Made by a program: the position numbers and the translations under genes. A stretch of 48,663 bases of DNA from positions 1-48,663 of the forward strand of contig CANCLK010000018.1 of NCBI GenBank assembly GCA_947378785.1. The letters are read 5' to 3'. This document shows positions 46,519 to 48,663 of the stretch, one piece after another (positions within the stretch are counted from its first letter, which is position 1; each line of letters opens with the position of its first letter). Below the pieces are notes generated by a model. That model worked only from the letters and a program-made list of their open reading frames with translations. It did no database searches and was not told the origin of the DNA. Origin of the DNA: Comamonadaceae bacterium (GTDB lineage: Bacteria; Pseudomonadota; Gammaproteobacteria; Burkholderiales; Burkholderiaceae_C).

Positions 46519-47499
46519 ATGAACCATCGTCGCTATTTCGCCGCCGCCTTGTGCGCGGCCCTCACGTCTTTTGTGGGCCTGCCGATGGCTCAGGCGGCCG
46601 ATCCATTCCCCGTTCGGCCCATCAAGATTTTGGTCGGCTTTGCGCCCGGCGGCAGCTCGGACACGGTGGCTCGTATTCTTGCGCCGCGCTTGTCTGAAGC
46701 GCTCAAGCAAAGCGTCATCATTGACAACCGGCCTGGTGCCGGCGGCAACATTGCCTCAGATGCCTTGGTGAAGGCTCCGGCCGATGGTTACACCATCATG
46801 CTGGGCACCATCGGCTCATTGGCGGTGAACCAACACCTGAACAAGCTCAGCTACAACCCGGTGACCGACATGGCGCCGCTGAGTCTGGCCATCGTCTTCA
46901 GCAATGTGCTGGTGGTCAATGCGAACAGCGAGATTCGAACGCTGGCCGATTACGTTCGCCTAGGGCGCGTCGAAAAGTCGAAGGTGTCCTTTGGCTCGTC
47001 GGGCATTGGCAGCAGCGGCCATCTCGCGGGTGAACTGTTGAAGGGCACCGCCGGCCTGAACAATCAGCACGTGGCGTATCGCGGCGGCGCACCGGCCATG
47101 AACGATTTGCTTGGCGGGGTCTTGGCGTCGATCTTTTCGAGTCCGACCGATGCGTTGCAGTTTATCCAGGCCGGCAAACTGCGGGCCTTGGCGACCACCG
47201 GCAGCAAGCGGCTAGACGTGTTGCCGCAGGTGCCCACGGTGGCCGAACAGGGTTACCCGGGTTTCGAAGCCATCAACTGGTACGCCTTCACTGCGCCACT
47301 GAACACACCCACCGACGTGGTTCAGCGCTTGAACGCGGCCATTGTGACGGCGCTGAATGACCCCGGCGTGGCGGCGCAATTGCGCAAGCTGGGTCTGGAG
47401 CCCAAGCCCACCTCGCCGGAAGAAACTGGCCGCTACATTCGCGCTGAAAGCGACAAGTGGGGCGCGCTGGTGCGCAAGTCCGGGCTGAAGATGGACTAA
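46519..47499 (+). CDS. Bug-family tripartite tricarboxylate transporter substrate-binding protein
   Basis: The 326-residue protein starts 19 bp after the uvrA stop behind GGGAGA. A signal peptide (MNHRRYFAAALCAALTSFVG, ending MAQAA) is followed by Bug blocks: FPVRPIKILVGFAPGGSSDT, DNRPGAGGNIASDALVKAPA, DGYTIMLGTIGSLAVNQHLN and LAGELLKGTAGLNNQHVAYRGG. It is followed after 49 bp by a LeuC-type dehydratase gene, so together they suggest uptake and use of a hydroxy- or tricarboxylic acid. No transporter membrane subunits are nearby. Confidence 0.94.
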   Translation: MNHRRYFAAALCAALTSFVGLPMAQAADPFPVRPIKILVGFAPGGSSDTVARILAPRLSEALKQSVIIDNRPGAGGNIASDALVKAPADGYTIMLGTIGSLAVNQHLNKLSYNPVTDMAPLSLAIVFSNVLVVNANSEIRTLADYVRLGRVEKSKVSFGSSGIGSSGHLAGELLKGTAGLNNQHVAYRGGAPAMNDLLGGVLASIFSSPTDALQFIQAGKLRALATTGSKRLDVLPQVPTVAEQGYPGFEAINWYAFTAPLNTPTDVVQRLNAAIVTALNDPGVAAQLRKLGLEPKPTSPEETGRYIRAESDKWGALVRKSGLKMD

Positions 47500-47548
47500 G
47501 CCCTGTTCGGATAAATTTAGAAACTTTCAACTCAACCCAACTTCGCCC

Positions 47549-48663
47549 ATGGACTCCACCATTGCAGAGAAAATTCTGGCCCGGCATGCTGGCGTCAGCC
47601 ACGTGAAAGCCGGTGACATCGTCATTGCGCGCGTTGACTTCGCCATGGTGCACGATGCCCGTGCGCCCAACACCATCCGCATGGTCGACAAAATGACCGC
47701 CGGTCGACCGACGGCGCTGCCCTTTGCCGACAAGACCGCGTGGGTGCTCGACCACTACTCGCCGCCGCCCAACGTGGAGGCCGCGCAAGGGCACACCGCC
47801 ATGCGCCGCTTTGCGCGTGAGCACGGCAGCGTGTTGTATGACATTGGCGACGGCATTTGCCACCAAGTGCTGCCCGAAGGCGGTCACCTCACCAGTGGTG
47901 ACTTGGTCGTGGGCACCGACACCCACTCGGTCACTTACGGCGCTTTCAACGCTTTCGGCACCGGCATTGAAGGCAGCGACATCAGCGCCATTCTGACCAC
48001 CGGCAAGCTGTGGTTCCGGGTTCCTGAATCGGTCAAGGTCACGCTGAACGGACGACTCCAGCCCGGCGTCTGGGCCAAGGACTTGACGCTGCACATGCTG
48101 GGTCGTTTTGGTGCCGAAGGCTTGAACTACCGGGCCATTGAATACACCGGCTCGGCTGTCAGCGCGATGGAAATTGACGACCGCATGACGCTGGCGAACC
48201 ACGCCGCCGAGTTGGGCGCGAAGGCGGCACTGCTCGAAGCCGATGAAAAAACCTTCGCTTGGTTGGCCGCGCACGGGGCCCGTCCACCGCAGCCGGTGAC
48301 CGCTGACGCGAATGCGATGTACGCGGACCGTTTTGAGATCGACGTTTCCGCGCTGACGCCGCAAGTGGCGCGTCAGCACGCAGTCGACGATGTGGTGTCG
48401 GCCTCTGAAGTGATCGGCCAAAAAATCAATTTCGCACTGATCGGCACCTGCACCAACGGCCGTATTGACGACATTCGCCAAGCCGCCGCGATTTTGAAAG
48501 GGCGCCGACTGGCGCCGGGTGTGCGCATGATCGTGACGCCGGCCTCACGGCAGATTTACCTGGCCGCTTTGCGCGAGGGCTTGATCGAAATCCTGACCGA
48601 AGCCGGTGCGTCATTCGAGGCTGCCGGTTGCGGTACTTGCGTCGGCATCACCAACCACCTGAT
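47549..48663 (+). CDS. LeuC/aconitase-family dehydratase, large subunit (truncated at window end)
   Basis: An open frame from ATG 47549 runs to the window edge, giving 371 codons of an expected 420 or so. It has MDSTIAEKILARHAGVSHVK, DKTAWVLDHYSPPPNVEAAQ, VGTDTHSVTYGAFNAFGTGI and the iron-sulfur cysteines in LIGTCTNGRIDDIRQAA and EAAGCGTCVGITN. This is the short LeuC/homoaconitase-type large subunit with a [4Fe-4S] cluster. Members dehydrate 3-isopropylmalate, citramalate or dimethylmalate. The Bug neighbour suggests a catabolic hydroxy acid substrate rather than leucine synthesis. The small subunit should lie beyond the window. Confidence 0.9.
   Translation, partial: MDSTIAEKILARHAGVSHVKAGDIVIARVDFAMVHDARAPNTIRMVDKMTAGRPTALPFADKTAWVLDHYSPPPNVEAAQGHTAMRRFAREHGSVLYDIGDGICHQVLPEGGHLTSGDLVVGTDTHSVTYGAFNAFGTGIEGSDISAILTTGKLWFRVPESVKVTLNGRLQPGVWAKDLTLHMLGRFGAEGLNYRAIEYTGSAVSAMEIDDRMTLANHAAELGAKAALLEADEKTFAWLAAHGARPPQPVTADANAMYADRFEIDVSALTPQVARQHAVDDVVSASEVIGQKINFALIGTCTNGRIDDIRQAAAILKGRRLAPGVRMIVTPASRQIYLAALREGLIEILTEAGASFEAAGCGTCVGITNHL

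Noticed and set aside
47288-48481. 397-codon minus-strand frame opposite the Bug and LeuC-like genes
   Set aside because: Antisense to two well-supported genes and no family match.

Overview
The window looks like chromosome of a betaproteobacterium in the order Burkholderiales, most likely family Comamonadaceae (a Polaromonas, Rhodoferax or Limnohabitans-like organism). This is an inference. It rests on the GC-rich coding sequence with strong third-position bias, three Bug-type (tripartite tricarboxylate transporter) periplasmic binding proteins, three LysR regulators, a fused indolepyruvate oxidoreductase-type gene, and familiar family proteins (UvrA, SSB, GlnE, MnmA, MalG, YhdP). Genes are densely packed, many with 4-nt start/stop overlaps. 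No gene-free stretch exceeds about 300 bases, and I saw no tRNA, rRNA, CRISPR array, insertion sequence or prophage.

Layout. 1-3.2 kb: the 5' two-fifths of a large indolepyruvate ferredoxin oxidoreductase-type gene on the minus strand, the remnant of a divergent Lrp/AsnC regulator, then a CHAD-domain gene convergent with a class III-like polyphosphate kinase 2. 3.3-7.9 kb: a complete MacA-MacB-TolC-type tripartite exporter operon. 7.9-9.5 kb: a small unknown gene, the lytic transglycosylase mltA, and a 51-residue membrane protein whose start codon shares an 8-bp palindrome with that of mltA. 9.5-16.5 kb: a minus-strand operon yhdP - PAS sensor kinase - FixJ-like regulator, with 4-nt overlaps. 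16.5-19.4 kb: glnE (nitrogen control), divergent from yhdP.

19.5-29.7 kb: a CaiB-type CoA transferase, a type II haloacid dehalogenase, malate synthase G with a strong terminator, a fused osmoprotectant binding protein/permease, a frameshifted dinD, CoA-acylating methylmalonate-semialdehyde dehydrogenase (mmsA) divergent from a LysR gene across a perfect inverted repeat, and a Nudix hydrolase. 29.8-36.5 kb: two accessory catabolic-looking clusters facing each other across a hairpin. The first is LysR / Bug / PcaB-like lyase. The second is Bug + cupin / alpha-beta hydrolase / LysR.

36.5-48.7 kb: mnmA, a lipoprotein with a methyltransferase domain translationally coupled to an APC permease, a MipA/OmpV-type outer-membrane protein, ssb and an MFS exporter divergent from uvrA, then a third Bug gene and the 5' part of a LeuC/aconitase-family dehydratase that runs off the window end.

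Most of the window is ordinary core and accessory metabolism of this group. The most noteworthy items are the shared-palindrome start codons at 9386-9393, the three-gene envelope/two-component operon, the single-base lesion in dinD, the truncated Lrp regulator, the lipoprotein methyltransferase/permease pair, and several clean palindromes in divergent promoter regions. I did not find convincing evidence of a wholly new system.
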